A stretch of 64,000 bases of DNA from assembly GCA_964006375.1 (NCBI GenBank), contig OZ023262.1, forward strand, positions 199,106,778 through 199,170,777, in the 5' to 3' direction. Below are positions 11,111 through 25,467 of the stretch, one piece after another. The notes under the pieces are model-generated. The model saw only the letters and a list, made by a program, of their open reading frames with translations. It was not told where the DNA came from and searched no databases. This DNA is from Tillus elongatus. Taxonomy: Eukaryota > Arthropoda > Insecta > Coleoptera > Cleridae. The translations under genes were made by a program, and so were the position numbers. Positions within the stretch are counted from its first letter, which is position 1, and the number at the start of each line of letters is the position of its first letter.

Positions 11111-11239
11111 AAAATTTCCTAAATTATTTTTTGTCAAAAAAGTTAGCTGAAAATCGACTTTCGTAAAAAATAAGTCTTGAGCGAATTTTTAAGAAAGCCG
11201 ATTTGCAGATAACTTTCGACAAAAAATAATGTGGCTAGG

Positions 11240-11297
11240 ATAAGTTCGTTAGCTAGGAAAGTCGGATCAATTTTTGTAGATGTGTATATACATATAC

Positions 11298-11379
<82 letters not shown>

Positions 11380-11520
11380 GTATAAAAATTGAAACTGATC
11401 CCGGATATGTGTTTACGGAGGTCTAGTGTGCGCTCATTTGAAAAAAATCAAAATTCAAAAGTCGCAATCTCCTCAGTAATGTTTTTTTTCTACGAAATTT
11501 ACCAAAATAATTAGAAAACA
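11240..11520 (-). repeat. (TA)n-core repeat copy, partial
   Basis: Minus orientation: a short right-half remnant, (TA)n at 11303-11378, then GATCCCGGATATGTG, GCGCTCATTTGAAAAAAATC and the CTCCTCAGTAATG end. Confidence 0.75.
11303..11378. repeat. (TA)n microsatellite
   Basis: Central tract of the copy at 11240-11520, preceded by CATATACATATA variants. Confidence 0.95.
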
Positions 11521-11689
11521 GGCAAGAATGGTACGTCAGGAAAAGAGTACACGGAAAAATATTGTACAAATAGCATAAGATCTGTCTTGTCTTGATTTTT
11601 ATGAAAATTATTCGAACAGTATAGCAGCAGTAGTATTTTATTACAGGCAGACATAACTATGTTTCATTTCTGGCCATAATTTTAAGGAC

Positions 11690-11958
11690 AAATGGAGGAG
11701 GCGAGGGGATGAATCAGCCAAGCACATCTTGTGCGAGTGTAAAGCTCTGGACCGCAAAAGGCAACTGATCTACGGCCAGCCTAGACCGAAGACAGAGCAA
11801 TATAAAACTTCACCCTACCAATTGCTGTGCAGACTAGTTCAAGGCACAGTGTCTTTGGAATGGGTGGAGTAGAAAAGACAAAGGGCATGCACAATAAGCC
11901 AAAGGCTGCGGTGCTATCGAGGCGGCAAAGACGCGGACGAGCCCTAAGGGAGAAAAAA
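11690..11958 (+). mobile_element. R1/LOA-like LINE 3' end
   Basis: About 270 bp closely matching the last part of 30510-32260. It carries the C-terminal CCHC-like region (CACATCTTGTGCGAGTGTAA, then ACCGCAAAAGGCAACTGATC), the stop after TTGGAATGGGTGGAG, and the same terminus GACGAGCCCTAAGGGAG plus an A tail. It is a 5'-truncated insertion. Confidence 0.8.
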
Positions 11959-12122
11959 AAATGGTACCTTACAAATGCTTACCACAATATTATATAATTC
12001 ACCATTAAGCAAGTTAGGTTTGCAACATTTCTAAATGTTTGCAGTCAAAAAACGAATGCACACTTACAAATGAAACTTTAAGATAACTTTCAAATGTAAT
12101 ATCTCATTTGTCAGCTTATTCT

Positions 12123-12339
12123 TAGTCAATTTTCTTAGAAAAAAATCACTAATGGGACATCCCGACTTTTGAATTTAGAAAAGATTTTTTCAAATGAGCG
12201 CTAACTGGGACCCTCAGATCCCATATCCTACTATTTTTTTTTCGGAAAAAATCCCTTTTTAATTTTGAATTTTTCTTTTAAATGAGCGTGAACTAGGACC
12301 CCTAAAACCCATATCTGGGGTCAGTTTCAATTTTTATAT

Positions 12340-12427
<88 letters not shown>

Positions 12428-12733
12428 GTGTGTATGTGTGTCCCATCGATAACTTGAAAAATTATGGGCTGATTTTGATTTGAGATGTACCTTCCTTTTA
12501 TAAGTGTCTTGGATAAATTCGTTAGCAGGGAAAGTCGAACCATTTTGGGTTCTCTTTCGGATAATCTCTAAAAAGTTATGGTAATCAAATTTGATACACA
12601 GTGACATTAAAAAGTAACTATATACGAAAATTTCGAATTCTATGATACAGGCAAAAAAGTTATAAAAAATATTTGGTGACAGATCATTTCTATGACAATT
12701 CACTACCATAACGCACTTGCTGGGTCCAGACTT
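12123..12733 (+). repeat. (TA)n-core repeat copy, full length
   Basis: The cleanest short copy: 611 bp, from TCAATTTTCTTAGAAAAAAA through AATGAGCGCTAACTGGGACC, (TA)n at 12343-12425, GATAACTTGAAAAATTATGG and CTTGGATAAATTCGTTAGC, to CATAACGCACTTGCTGGGTC and CAGACTT. Its insertion splits an inverted-repeat arm, which defines both ends. Confidence 0.8.
12343..12425. repeat. (TA)n microsatellite
   Basis: Central tract of the copy at 12123-12733. Confidence 0.95.
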
Positions 12734-13186
12734 ATTTTCTCCATTTGTATGCTCGCGTAAAGTTACAATTGTAATATTTCTGAAAGTTTGATTTGATTTG
12801 TAAGCATTTATTTGAATTCCTTTCGTTTTCGTGATCGTGTATGTTCGATCGTATGTCAGCGTCGTCCAATAGCAACATAGTCACGCCAACCGCGTAACGA
12901 ACCGCGTCAATAATGGCGGATTGTTGTTTTATTTAAGAATTCATTATAATCAAATGTTACTTGATTTGTGTCTATTTATTTTTCTGGAAGTTTTAACGAT
13001 TGAAACAATCTTATTGTAACGTAAATTATTTGAATTTTGTATTAAGTAATTCGTTGTCTGGAATCTAGAGTGCGGATAATGAAATATGAAGCATATTGAT
13101 AACGACCAAGATCTCTGAGGTAAGGTACTTGAATTAGTAAATTATGAAGTTAAATATTTTTTACGTAGTGTAAGTGAAAGGGAGCG

Positions 13187-13720
<534 letters not shown>

Positions 13721-14907
13721 AATAAAAAATGTGTAAGAAATAATTAATGAGTAAGAAATAAATAATCTACATCAGTTTGAATTGCATAGCCATTTCGCAC
13801 ATTCAACGTTGACAAGGATAGTTAGAGTATTAATGTGTGTTTTATTACTTTAGACCCGAAAAATGTAAAATCGTCGAAGCGACACAAGAGTTCGTAAATA
13901 TAAATAAGCAGGGTTGTCAGATATAATAAAAATTAACAAATATTAAAATGTAATTTGATTCTTAGGATGAAAACATATGGACCTAACATATTTTTAAATT
14001 ACTAATGACATAATTCAAACAATAATTGCGGTACAATAATCAAACATTTTGAATTACCAAATCCGTATGATATTTTAAATTAAAACTTATTTATACTTGA
14101 AAACTTTTTGCACTATATGTCAATGCAGCAGTGTAGTACTGTCTACTGTCAATTTAAACGCCGTTAGGGTGGAAAGCGCTACAACACGTACACGGTATAT
14201 CCACATCATGTTTTAATGTTTTTTTTCAAAATATCAAATAGTACGGTGAAATCTTTCCTTCACTACCATGATTCAGGTAATCGTGATATTATATTTATTT
14301 TAACAGTAACACCTTACAAAAATTATCAGAAGAAGACACACAAGTGAAAGCAAAATTCAAGTTAGGATCTACGTGAATTGTTTTTAAGAAAGTAACCTTA
14401 AATTTGCGAATCTCTTTTAGCAAAACAACAAAACAGAGATGAATTTATATAATTAAAGTTGAAAGATGTTTACTATATATAAAAGGTATGTATTCCTATT
14501 TTTTATGTTATCATTTTAGAGGTAATCTTATATACTTTGAAGTATTTACCCAAGGTGAAATAATTTAGCACATGTCCAAAGCCTAAGATTTTTTCTGTTG
14601 TGTTTTGTGAGCTTGAATTAGTTTTTGTTATAATTTATTGTCATTAATGGAGACATAAGTAGAACTTACTTTAAAAATTATTTCCTTTTTTAGCAATGGT
14701 AGTTTCCACAAAATCAGCAGTAGTGAGTTTTCTTAAAGATGAGAAAGAGTAAGAGGGTCACGCAAGAGGTATAACCTATGACCTTTGATGCTACAGTGGC
14801 TTCTTTCTAATTAAAATATGTAGTATGGAGTATTGAAAACAGGAAGTGTACTGTCCAGGTAATATTTTTTTAAATAGTGTCAAACTTGTAATTTCCCTTA
14901 AGCTAAT
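13721..14907. other. No recognisable gene
   Basis: AT-rich DNA with frequent stops in all frames and no motif, RNA or repeat relationship that I can name. Confidence 0.5.
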
Positions 14908-15745
14908 GCCCACTGAGCAAGGTAATATTGCATTAACATTGCAGAATCTTTTCCAAAGCAAGTGTAAGTTTGATAGATAACTTGCAGAAAGCCTCCTGCA
15001 AGTTTGTTGCAAATGGCAAATCTTCCCCCCAGTGACTTTACATATGTAAGTGTTTTTTTGTAACTTTACTGCAAGTTTACTGTAGTGAGCTGTTACAAAC
15101 TTTCTTTATACTTACACATGTTACTTTACAGCAAGCTTCAATTTTAAAAGGGCCTGGCAAAGTTGTAAAATTTAAACTTACATTTGCAACTTATCTGCAA
15201 TTGTATATATTATATATACAGTGCAAGTTTGTAACCTGGGATAATTCCAATTAATCTACTTCAACTTTTTTTTTCAAAAATGCTCGGAGTCTGATAATAT
15301 TCTCAGTTACAATCTTTTCAAAAATGTATTATACAATTTGTATCAAATGCCATTGATAATTTTTGTATATGACAACCTTAGCTTTTTGTTGACTATTTTT
15401 AAAGTACACATCAAGCGATACAAAACCACCAACTTTCAAATTTTTATTATAAATCTTGAGTTGAAAGCACGAAAAAAATTGTGTAGTTATCAATGAATAA
15501 AAATTTTAAATCTGCTGGTTTTCTACAACTTCACATGTAAGAACTTTAAAAATAGTCAACAAAAACGTAAGGTTGATTTAAAGAAATTATCGATGAAGTC
15601 ATTTTTCAAATATGGTATATACTGTATAGCTTTTTTTAAAGACTGCAACTCGAAATACTAACCAATGTGTCCAAGCATTTTTGAAAAAAGAAACTGTATT
15701 TGATTAACTGAATTTATTTCAAGTTACAAACTAATACTGAATATA
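14908..15745. repeat. Foldback element with CACTG-type end
   Basis: Starts CACTGAGCAAGGTAATATTG at 14910. The two arms, about 15170-15450 and 15480-15745, are inverted copies of each other around a centre near 15465; for example AATGCTCGGAGT near 15280 pairs with a diverged CCAAGCATTTTTG near 15672. The left part (14910-15300) is also inverted relative to 28200-28618. Arms carry repeated TGCAAGTTTG motifs. No transposase is seen. Confidence 0.7.
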
Positions 15746-15879
15746 GGTATATAGGTGTATTTATACATAATATAAAATTTCTTGTAAAACTGTAAAAAAT
15801 GACAAGACAATGTTAATTAGAATAAAATCTTTATTACATAAAAAAATTAAAGACTTACAATTTCATTTCTGCTGATAGA

Positions 15880-17290
15880 TAGATAGATATAGACTTTATT
15901 GACCATCAAATGTACATGGTAAGTCACTGTCTTTATAAGTACCGACTATAGTTACTAGATAGAAATAGTTAGACATATAGCGAGTGTCCATGTTTAGCCT
16001 AAAATGCAGTTCTAGTCAAAACTCAGCGACAAAATAGATAACTTGAACTCGTGATATCGTTATTAATTGACGGATTTCAAAAATTCCTTTTTCTAAATAA
16101 ATACCAATTAATTGTATTTGATATTGTTTTACTAAATAACTCTTTAGTCGTCTAGAAAAACGTGTGAAACACCAATAACAAAAACGAAGCCTTCTGCAGC
16201 ATTACTTGTTTTGAGAGGCAAGATTTTTTTTAGCTTCTAAAATATGTGGTGACATATGTTACATAAAATAAATTCAACATATCAAATACTATTGTGAAAA
16301 AGAAATATCTAAAATGGTGCGTTCATTTCGATTTTAGAGAAAGTTTAATTAAGCAAACGTAAGAATATGCAATGGATAAATCAAGCACAGGTAAATGAAT
16401 ACAACTTCACTGCGAAAATAGCTTAAACATGACGACAGTCTCTGAAAGTGTTCACGCATGTCTTAACTATCCCTATCGAGTAAGTATAGTACCGTCAATG
16501 TCTAAAATGTCAGAAACATTGAGTTAAAATAAAGCAAAATTATGACTACAATGAATTACGTATCTATAAAAAAAGTCTGTGGCTAGTCGAACTTGCCTTC
16601 CAAAGCTTTTGCCTAACACACAGACACACACACTACAAAGAATGAATAAAAGTAGTATGTAACACTATACACATTGGTTTAGAGCACTAATAAATTCCTT
16701 CACCTTGGTTTTTGTTTTATAACATCCACTAGTGCCTACTGTAATCTTGTTAGTGGAAGCATCTTAATAACATTAGGTAGAAAATTGAGGAATTTGATTC
16801 CCAAGTAATCAAACATCTGCTTTGTTTTCTCCTTTTTGTGGAACTGTATTTTTAATTCATGCCTGTACCTGGTATTGAGGTATTGATGTTGCAAACTTCA
16901 TCATTCACTGGATATTTTGAATACATATACTGAAGAAGGATATAGCTGGAAGTGTACCTAAGTATCCCATTGGCCTCGAACACATCAGGGCAGCTTTTTC
17001 TTGGACCTACGCACACAATGTCCTTATTGCTCTTTTTTGCATGATAAACACATGTTCCGCTGCTGACGAGTTAACCCATATGAATGTTCCATAGCATAGA
17101 ATACTGCGACAAGTGTAAAATAAGCAATCCTGGCAGCTTGATGGGTACTGCTCCACTGTTATTATGATGCCAATTGCTATGTATAAGCCACATGCTTCCA
17201 TAGGTCAATCATATTTAACGTTTTAAAATGAATTGGTCTGACCAGGTATGACATCTCCAGGCTGCTTCTAAGGACATAACAAAATTCATG
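15880..17290 (-). pseudogene. LINE 3' region (jockey/CR1-like), minus strand
   Basis: The 3' terminus is at 15880, where the minus strand ends CAATAAAGTCTATATCTATC with a TATC microsatellite tail. About 17290-16840 reads in broken frames as the RT C-terminal domain, including YGTFIWVNSSAAEHVFIMQK, RAIRTL and a GPRKSCPDVFEANGI-type segment. A closely related copy lies in the opposite orientation at 24640-25310. 15900-16690 is presumed 3' untranslated sequence and shows no gene. Confidence 0.7.
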
Positions 17291-17569
17291 TAAATAATAT
17301 AATATTTCATAAAAAGAAACAAAAATATAAATGCAGCCATTTTATAATAATTCACCAATAGCGACATACCAAAATAATTATGCTACAGAAAAGAGAATAA
17401 TGAATTCACACATGTATTTAATATATAGCTGTTTTAGGGATTCTTACCTGAAATGTTTGTCGATATACTCCATGTTTCATTATCTACTCTCCAGACAACG
17501 AATTACAAAATTCAAACAATTCAGGCTACAATAAGATTGTTCAATCTTTAAAACTTCCAGGAAAATAAA
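17291..17569. other. No recognisable gene
   Basis: AT-rich DNA between a LINE remnant and an inverted-repeat arm. A short open frame at 17331-17534 has no recognisable features. Confidence 0.4.
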
Positions 17570-18000
17570 TAGACATAGATCAAATAACAACTTATGATGA
17601 TGAAATTATAAAAAAAGTAAACAACAAACCGCCATTAATTAATGCCGGGCGCTTTGTCATTTGTCAGTCAGTTCGCTGTTGGCGTCGGTGTTGCTATGTT
17701 GCTATTGGACGACGATGACATAGGATCGAACATACCCGAAAACGGAGGGAATTCAAATGTTTACAATTTGAAACAAACTTTCAGAAACATTACAATTGTA
17801 ACTTAACGTGAGCTTACAAATGGAGAAAAACCACAACACGGCAAACTAGATATTATTTTTGAAAGTTACGTTAAAGTTTCATTTGTAAGTTTGCATTGGT
17901 TTTTTGCCTGCAAACATTTAGAAATGTTGCAAACTTAACTTGCCTAATGGTAAATTATCTAACGTTGCGGTAAGCATTTGTAAGTTACCATGCTTAGTGG
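17570..18000 (-). repeat. Right arm of the long inverted repeat
   Basis: Inverse of 11965-12122 plus 12734-13050. The outer end reads ACTTACAAATGCTTACC inward from CACTAAGCATGG on the minus strand (about 17975-18000), giving a CACTA-type terminus. Confidence 0.7.
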
Positions 18001-19785
18001 GTGTCATTGATTAATTTTGTTACATTATCAGAAAGCTTTTCCATACTGATTACAAAGTATAAGCAGACAAGCTTTCTATCCTGTCTGATTCAATGAGACA
18101 GGATTCTATATGACTAGCTAGACTGGTTATTATAATAGGTGCTCCTTTAAATTGTTAAATTTTATAATTATAATTATGGAAAGCAATGTTAATGCTGGTC
18201 ACGCTACACTCAGATTGTATTATATACTTAGATTTTAACACTATGCCGAAGTTCTTCCGTTGTGATGCTATATGTACTACTGGTGCATAAACCTCTTGGA
18301 TAATTTGTGGACCAATTGTATTATTGGTGATATCTTGTAATATTATATTTAGTAGAATGTAAAAATTGCTGGTAGGTATATAAAAGTGGACAAATAAAAT
18401 ATGGCAGTGGTATCTAAATGAATCAAGTAACATGACAAGTGGGCATCGCTGGTGACTCAGTTTCGTCAAGTTGTGCATGCTGAAATAAGAGAGTAGTCGA
18501 AGTGGATAAGGAATAGTGTTTATTTTTCATATATGTGGAAAAAAAAAGTTAAAACAAGAAAAAATTGCCATTGTCATGAAGAAATGTTCTATTATACAAA
18601 CATAGTGCATGAGCATATGTACACTCCTTACAAAAAGTGGAAGCCAGTTTAGCCTTTTGTGATGCTATCTCTGATTTTTTGTGACTTATACTGCTTGTTT
18701 TATTCTCCATTCAGCCCCATAAAAATATGGCTGTCGTCAGAACATTCTAAGTTGGCTATGAAAACTTAATGATCTAGTATGCCCAGAAAATTATTGAAAC
18801 TGGTAGTAAATAACTTGTGACGACTTATGTAAAGCGGACAGATATCATATCATTCGCTTAACTAATATGTCTGGTTGAACTTTCTCTAGAATTTGTTGAA
18901 CCTCGACATTCTGGCTTGGAGCCATTTGTCATTTTCAAGAGGTTGGGTAAAATATGAATGGAATAGAACTCTTTAGGCCTTAATCTGCCTAATCTTTAGA
19001 GTGGTGGTTAGGTGTAGGTTGGGTTGTAGTTCAATTATGGAGTCGTAATCTTCCTACTCTCGAAATCTCACCAGATATCATCTCTAAAGCCTTGGTGTAT
19101 TCAACCATAGACTTGAAAGAGATCAAACTGTCCTTTGGTGGTTCTGTATTGTCTATAGTGGGGTTTTCATCTGAATCCTTATTGGGGCTATTGGTTGGGT
19201 AGGTGAGGTTTATTATATACCTCACATATAGAATGTTAGATGTAGAATCTAGAATTTTTTATGCATCTAATTTTTTTATAATTGTGTTGCAGATTATCAA
19301 CCATACCAGAAACGCCTCATGGACATGAATGAAGATTTAAAGGGAAGGTTTGTCCATCATAGACATAAAATATCAAATTTAGGATCGTCTGTCTGGTGAT
19401 GTGAAAACTTTGTACATATTTACAGATGAGTTAAATAGTATAATTGTTGTACTCTTAGTCCTAAAATGACAATCCTAAAAACAGGATTTCATAGAAATCG
19501 CAGCTAATTTAATTTGCATTTGTAATTTAAAACCACCAAATAATACCACTTTATATACTTGTATCAAAATTATATGTAAAGCGTGGGCCAAACTCGATGG
19601 AGTATTAGAAGTATATAGTGATTCAAAATTGATAGAAATGTGAATTTAGGTTATGTTCTTAAGTGGTTATGGTCTTCATTTTGAAAATATTTATGACATG
19701 GCGGCGTCGTCCCATAACATTATTTTTTCAAATGAAAAAAATGTCTGTATTGTGACACTCTTATGTTTGCAGTAATGTTTTTAAA

Positions 19786-19786
<1 letters not shown>
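18001..19786. other. No recognisable gene
   Basis: AT-rich sequence. Open frames such as 18155-18478 (-) and 19031-19225 (-) have no domain, repeat or signal that I recognise. No RNA gene is apparent. Confidence 0.5.
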
Positions 19787-19843
<57 letters not shown>

Positions 19844-19861
19844 GTGTGTGTGTGTGTGTGT
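19787..19861. repeat. (TA)n followed by (TG)n microsatellite
   Basis: About 53 bp of TA then about 21 bp of TG. The flanks do not clearly match the (TA)n-core family. Confidence 0.95.
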
Positions 19862-20342
19862 TTATATATCTGTTAACCTATCTCAAGACGTTAAGAAAAT
19901 AAAAGTTATTAGTTAGGAAAGTTCGCAACCTCCATTCATTAACAACAACAAAAGAGTCTTTCCATAACCAGCATAGATAGAGGTTTCAGTTTTTTGTTGC
20001 TGTTTGCTAATAGGTTGATATAGTCATGAAAATCCAATTATTGCATATAAGCTGTCTACAATAAAAATGGTCTTTAGGTAGAACATATAATGGCAGGTAA
20101 TGTGAGATTTTCAAATCGAACATCCTGTATTATATAGGAATAGCAAGATCAATTGATTTTCTTTCTTAAAGTACTATATAATATTCTACCTATTATTAGC
20201 GGTTTTCGACTTATTAGCAAAAAACCAAAATATTGCAAGTAAAATTTCGAAACTCCGTGGAGTAATACCAATCATTGCTCAACAACCTGTCATATTATCA
20301 AATAAAGCTGAAAAAAAAATCTGGTTTATTAGTTAATATTAA

Positions 20343-20504
<162 letters not shown>

Positions 20505-20908
20505 GGAGGTTTCATTTGAAAAAACAAACTTGGTATCGGGTAAGGATCGATGTGTCAAAAATATCAAAATGAAGATCATGACCAGCAAGCTGCATGAAAT
20601 TTGGAAGGTGATAGATATTCGGACTGGTACATATTTTACTGCTAAAAGAGTGTGGTTACCTTTAAAGGGGCGGTACATTGGTGCCATTACTAATAATTTT
20701 CTAAGAAAAAAACAATCTGTCACTGACGTTTCTTTCTTAGCAGTTATGTAGGTCATTTAGTGCTGATAATTTTTTTTATATTTTGTCGATTTTCATCTCG
20801 CTTATGAGATAAATGCAATTATGTTGTCTTATGTTGTGTATCGAATGTGTTTTGGAAAGAATGAAAAAATTAGGCTGTTATTGTCATTTATTTATCAAGG
20901 TAATAATA

Positions 20909-21645
20909 GGCTTGTTCAATTGAAACCCATTTTTGGTTCAGAACAAATTTATTGGCAAATATATTTACAAATAATTACTATTATTATTAGGGCACATATC
21001 CCATTGTTTCACCTACTGATGTATACCCTGCTTAAAGAATTCTTGTGGCTAATGCCCGAAAAATTCTTTTAAGGCATTTAGTACTTCTTCATCCGACTGA
21101 AAACGATTACCTTTTAACACCTTTTGCTGTAAGCCAGTTTGTATACGATACTACGGATAGATTCTATAATCACACCAACATCTTCTGTAATTGCTTTGAA
21201 TGACAATAGACGATTTCCTCTAATCAGGTCTTCTACACATGCCACATTCCTGTCTGTTGATGCAGTACTCAATGCACCTAGTTGCGGCTTATCATTTATC
21301 TTCTCTCTTTCTCAATTTTTGAAACCATTCCTTGACAGTTGGATATGCAAAACATGTGTTTCCATACACTGCTTGCAATCGTGTTTGAATTTGCAATGGT
21401 TGCAAACCTTTATCACACAAAAATTGAATGACCGCACACTGATTATATTTAGATGGATTGTTAACAACAAACGCCATTTTAAAGTCACAATACTTAAAAT
21501 CGCTGTTAAATACAAATGACAGGAACTCATAAGTGTGATGTTTACAAACAAAACGTACATTGCAAAACGTCATTTGAGTGATTACAACTGTTTTCAAGGC
21601 TAACCTGACCAAAGATGGGTTTTAATTGAACAAGCCTTGTAATAG
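20909..21645 (-). mobile_element. Mariner-like transposon, deleted and dead
   Basis: Inverted ends GGCTTGTTCAATTGAAACCC (from 20909) and its inverse near 21610-21641 (GGGTTTTAATTGAACAAGCC) bound a 0.74-kb element. The minus strand encodes a mariner-type N-terminal helix-turn-helix, with YNQCAVIQFLCDKGLQPLQI then YPTVKEWFQKLRKRED (about 21440-21295). A second helix-turn-helix follows with TDRNVACVEDLIRGNRLLSF and ITEDVGVIIESIRSIVYKLA (about 21265-21145). The catalytic DDD domain is missing or unreadable: only about 230 bp remain between that segment and the left end, including an NALKEFF-like trace. TA-type target bases are ambiguous. Confidence 0.75.
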
Positions 21646-24208
21646 ATGCTGTATATGCTTTTAAAATGCACTTTTCAATTATACCTTGGGTGAATTAGCT
21701 AATTTGTTATTACATTGTGGTGAAGCGAAACAAAATGGAAAAGAAGCAGTGAGAATTTATTATGACAGGTTTTCCCGGATGAATAGCACGCAGCAGAAAT
21801 ATTTTTGGACATATCTGCAGATGTTTTAGGGAAATAGATGCCTTGAAATCTGTAAAATCTAATTCTATATGCAAAAGATACCAATGACCTCCTCAAATTG
21901 AAGAGTCAGTTCTCAATGCAGTGGAAGGTAACCCCACTACAATTGTCAGAATCGTTTCTAACGAGAAAGTATTGCAAATTAAATCACTACATCCAAATAG
22001 CTGTGATAATCTACTCTTGTTAGAAATACTATCTCATGAAATGATTTCAGGATCCATGACTTGAACAAAAAGAAAATATTCGTATTCCTCTACCGATAAA
22101 CTTCTGAAAGGTTATATTACTCGACTTTTAACAAACAAAAAAAAATTTTCATAAAATCACCCCCCATTGATCCCCTACCCCCTGAAGTGACCCAACCCAA
22201 AGACAATATGAAGTGTTCCTTTGCCAAAGACAAAACAAATCCCATTCCAGAATCAAGTTGTGTACGTTTTCAGATGTTTTGTCTTTTTTTGTTCTTAAAA
22301 AAAATTGGCATCAATATTCCACCCTTACACATTTAACCCCAAATTTGATTTCAGCATAGAATACCAGATGTTTGATGAAATTCAAAGTTTTGTAATAAAC
22401 AAACAAACATAATATTACTGAAGGTTTAAAAAAACATTCAATTTTCTCAAAATCATTTATCACCTATCCCCTGGAGCAATTTTAAAATAATCTGAACCGT
22501 TCGTTACAGACCAAAAAAAATTGTTTCCAAATCATGCTTTTTATATTTGTGTATGGGACAGTATTAGTTATTTGGACAATCAAAATAAATGGAAACTTTG
22601 AAACTACAAAAGTTTTTGACGTACCTGCATAAACTCCAAGCAACACAATGCACAAATTGTAACAAAAATGGACTGTGCACTTATGGAACCTCAGGCAGAA
22701 GATTCCAATTTTTATTGACAATTGAGATTGCTTTGAATGTGTTTTAAGTAAGGTAGCGAAAGATCATCAAACAACAATGAGTGGGCCTCGTATATATGTA
22801 CATACTACGCAAATCCGTTTATTAGTGTATAGACTTTTATAAGCAACGTTCAGTCGCGAGGACTCAATAATTTACTCGAGTGTCACAATGAGTTCAAGAA
22901 GAGATATGTACGGTGTCACATTGGACTGCTAGGAAATCAACATGTGTAACAATTCCTTGAAACGCCAACCAGAGAAACCTTAAGCTTCAACATATAAAAA
23001 CATTGTATCGTCTGTATTTTTAAACAAACCAAAATTTTTTGTAGAAAACAATTAATTATAAATTAAAATAGTTCATTTGTCCATCTCAAACCACTATCAG
23101 AATTGATTTAATTAAAAACGTTTAAATTAAAACCAACTAGGCGTATTGTTTTGCCTCTTTTTTTTGTTGGAGAATTATATTTCATGTACTTTTACATTTA
23201 CTAAACTGTTGGAATTGTGATACATAGTCTTCTTTAATTAGTCGATAGTAGATAACACTAGAACTAAATTCACTTTCAAATGTATATTAAAACTATTAAT
23301 ATGACCTATATATTATATTGATTTTACATGACAGCTCTTTCCCAACGATGTGTCTTTTTTAGATAATTTATCCATATCGGAGGGAAACAGCTGCCACGTA
23401 ATTATAATAATAAAATGTAAATCTTACACCTGTTAGTAAATATATTATTTTACACGATTTTCATTAACAGCCTTTGATTGTATTGTCACAATAAGCGAAT
23501 TTTGTCCCTTACTTAAATATACCTTGTATTGTTTTTTGTTAATTACACTTTTAAAATTGTATTAAACTTCCTTTCTTTTAACTTATTGTTTATTTTCTGT
23601 GAGAACTATTAGGGAATTTCCCACATCCAACACTTTTAGATAAATCAACTGCTGATAAATATAATTTGACATCACTAATGCACGTCGACACTACTCTTTC
23701 CCTTTGCATTCCTTGTCTTTACTGAGTTATTTACATGTGAACTTCTTCATGATCTGTTACTATAAGTTAAAAAACATTTAAAGGAGGTACGACTGCAAAA
23801 TCTGAAAAAGGCAGCTGTTAGAGATCCGACTAAGCTATTTTTTTCGCTTTTCCACTCATATTTACAGTTCGTTTTCCTCGCCCTACACCCTTATTAACTC
23901 CTGGTCCTGTAACTTTTTTAGAGGTTGTTTATAAGAAATGTTTGTTGTGGGTTATGCACCTAGGAGAATCCTAAGCATGTTTCGGAAAACAATTCTCAAA
24001 ACCCTCCATGAGGTAAACTGCTAATTTACCAAATTAATTTTATATATATATTTCATTTTGTGCTGTTTAGACAAATTAAATTCCTGATTGTCATTTATTT
24101 TATTTATTTTATTAAATTAACCCACTATAAAGATTGATCTAGAGATATTGTATTTTATTTGTCCCTTTGGTAGTACCTTTCTTTTCATAAATCAAACATC
24201 TTAATCTT
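21646..24208. other. No recognisable gene
   Basis: 2.5 kb of AT-rich sequence with no convincing coding, RNA or repeat feature. C-rich patches occur at 22158-22190. Short open frames (21699-21896, 22482-22721) look like chance. Confidence 0.5.
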
Positions 24209-24255
24209 ATGAAAATTCACTACCATAACGCACTTGCTGCGTCCCGAGTTTTATT
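24209..24255 (+). repeat. (TA)n-core repeat, 3' end fragment
   Basis: Only the family terminus remains: GAAAATTCACTACCATAACG followed by CACTTGCTGCGTCC. Confidence 0.7.
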
Positions 24256-24639
24256 TTTTAAAAACCAGGCCGGTGTTAATGAAATTTTGCATACACGTGC
24301 TTTTCTGGTCGTAGATTATGAAAATGACAGAAATACTCACAAATATCTGCTTAATAATTTTAATTGTGCTTTTGTTTTATTTTTACATAATACATCTGAA
24401 GAAGGATAAATGGATACTAATTTTTTGATATATTGTTAATGAGATATTTCATCGTCAATGCCTAAAATCCCTAAAAAAAACTATATACTAAATACATGTG
24501 TGAATTCATTAAGTTTAGTCACTTTTTGTGTCATAATAAAGTTTTGGTATGTCAGTAATCTATTGATGAATTATTCTAAGATGGCTGCTCCTATTTATAT
24601 TTTTCTTTCTTTTTATAAAATCTACATACCTACTTAACG

Positions 24640-25310
24640 AAAGAGTAAAACGTACTTGCTAAATACGAATTTTGTTATGTCCTTAGAACAAGTGAAGATG
24701 TCTTACCTGGTCAGACCAATTTATTTCAAAACTTTAAATGACATGCTTAACCTATGGAAGCAGTAGGCTTATTCAGAGCAATCTACATCATAATAACGGT
24801 GAAACAGTAGAGTGCCCATCAAGCTGCCAGGATTGCTTATTTTGCACATTGTCACAGTATTCTATCGCAGGAAATAGTCATATGGGGTAACTCGTCAGCA
24901 GCAGCACATTTATATATCATGCAAAAAAGAGCAATGAGGACATGGTGAGACTTAGGCCCAAGTAAAATCTGCCGGGATGTGTTCAAGGCCAATGTGATAC
25001 TTACCCTTTCAATCGTATTCATGTTTCAGTATATGTATTCAAAATATCTAGTGACTAGTGAAACTTACAACATCTATACCAGGTGCAGGCATGAATTAAA
25101 AATACCTTTGCACAAAAAGAAGAAAACAAAACAGAAATTTGAGTACTGGGAAATCAAATTCATCAATTTTTCTACCTAATCATATTAAGATGCTGCCACT
25201 AATAAGACTACAGTAGGCACTAGTGGGAGTTATAAAACCAAAAACCAAAGTGGAGGAATTTATTGGTGCTCTAAACTATTACTATTTATTCTTTATAATG
25301 TATGTATTTG
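24640..25310 (+). pseudogene. LINE 3' region (same family as 15880-17290), plus strand
   Basis: Broken frames give the RT C-terminal features seen on the minus strand at 16.8-17.3 kb, including an AAHLYIMQKRAMRTW-type segment (near 24900-24950). The shared non-coding string CTACCTAATCATATTAAGAT (25171-25190) corresponds in inverse to 16755-16775. Confidence 0.7.
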
Positions 25311-25463
25311 TGTGTATCTTTTTTATTTTTTGAGAAAACAACATTTTCTCGGAAAACCCGGTCCGATTTTCCTGGCTAACAGACTTATTCAATCTAATCT
25401 TACGTGTCAAATTTTATTAAAATCGGTTTATTATTTTTTGAGTTAACCTTGTGATATACAGAC

Positions 25464-25467
<4 letters not shown>

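Larger units (their letters stand above)
11965..13050 (+). repeat. Left arm of a long inverted repeat (interrupted)
   Basis: 11965-12122 (ACCTTACAAATGCTTACC, AACATTTCTAAATGTTTGCA) and 12734-13050 (GAAAGTTTGATTTG, ATGTTCGATCGTATGTCAGC) are the inverse of about 17570-18000. The arm is split by a (TA)n-core repeat at 12123-12733. It is probably a non-autonomous DNA transposon with long terminal inverted repeats. Confidence 0.7.
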
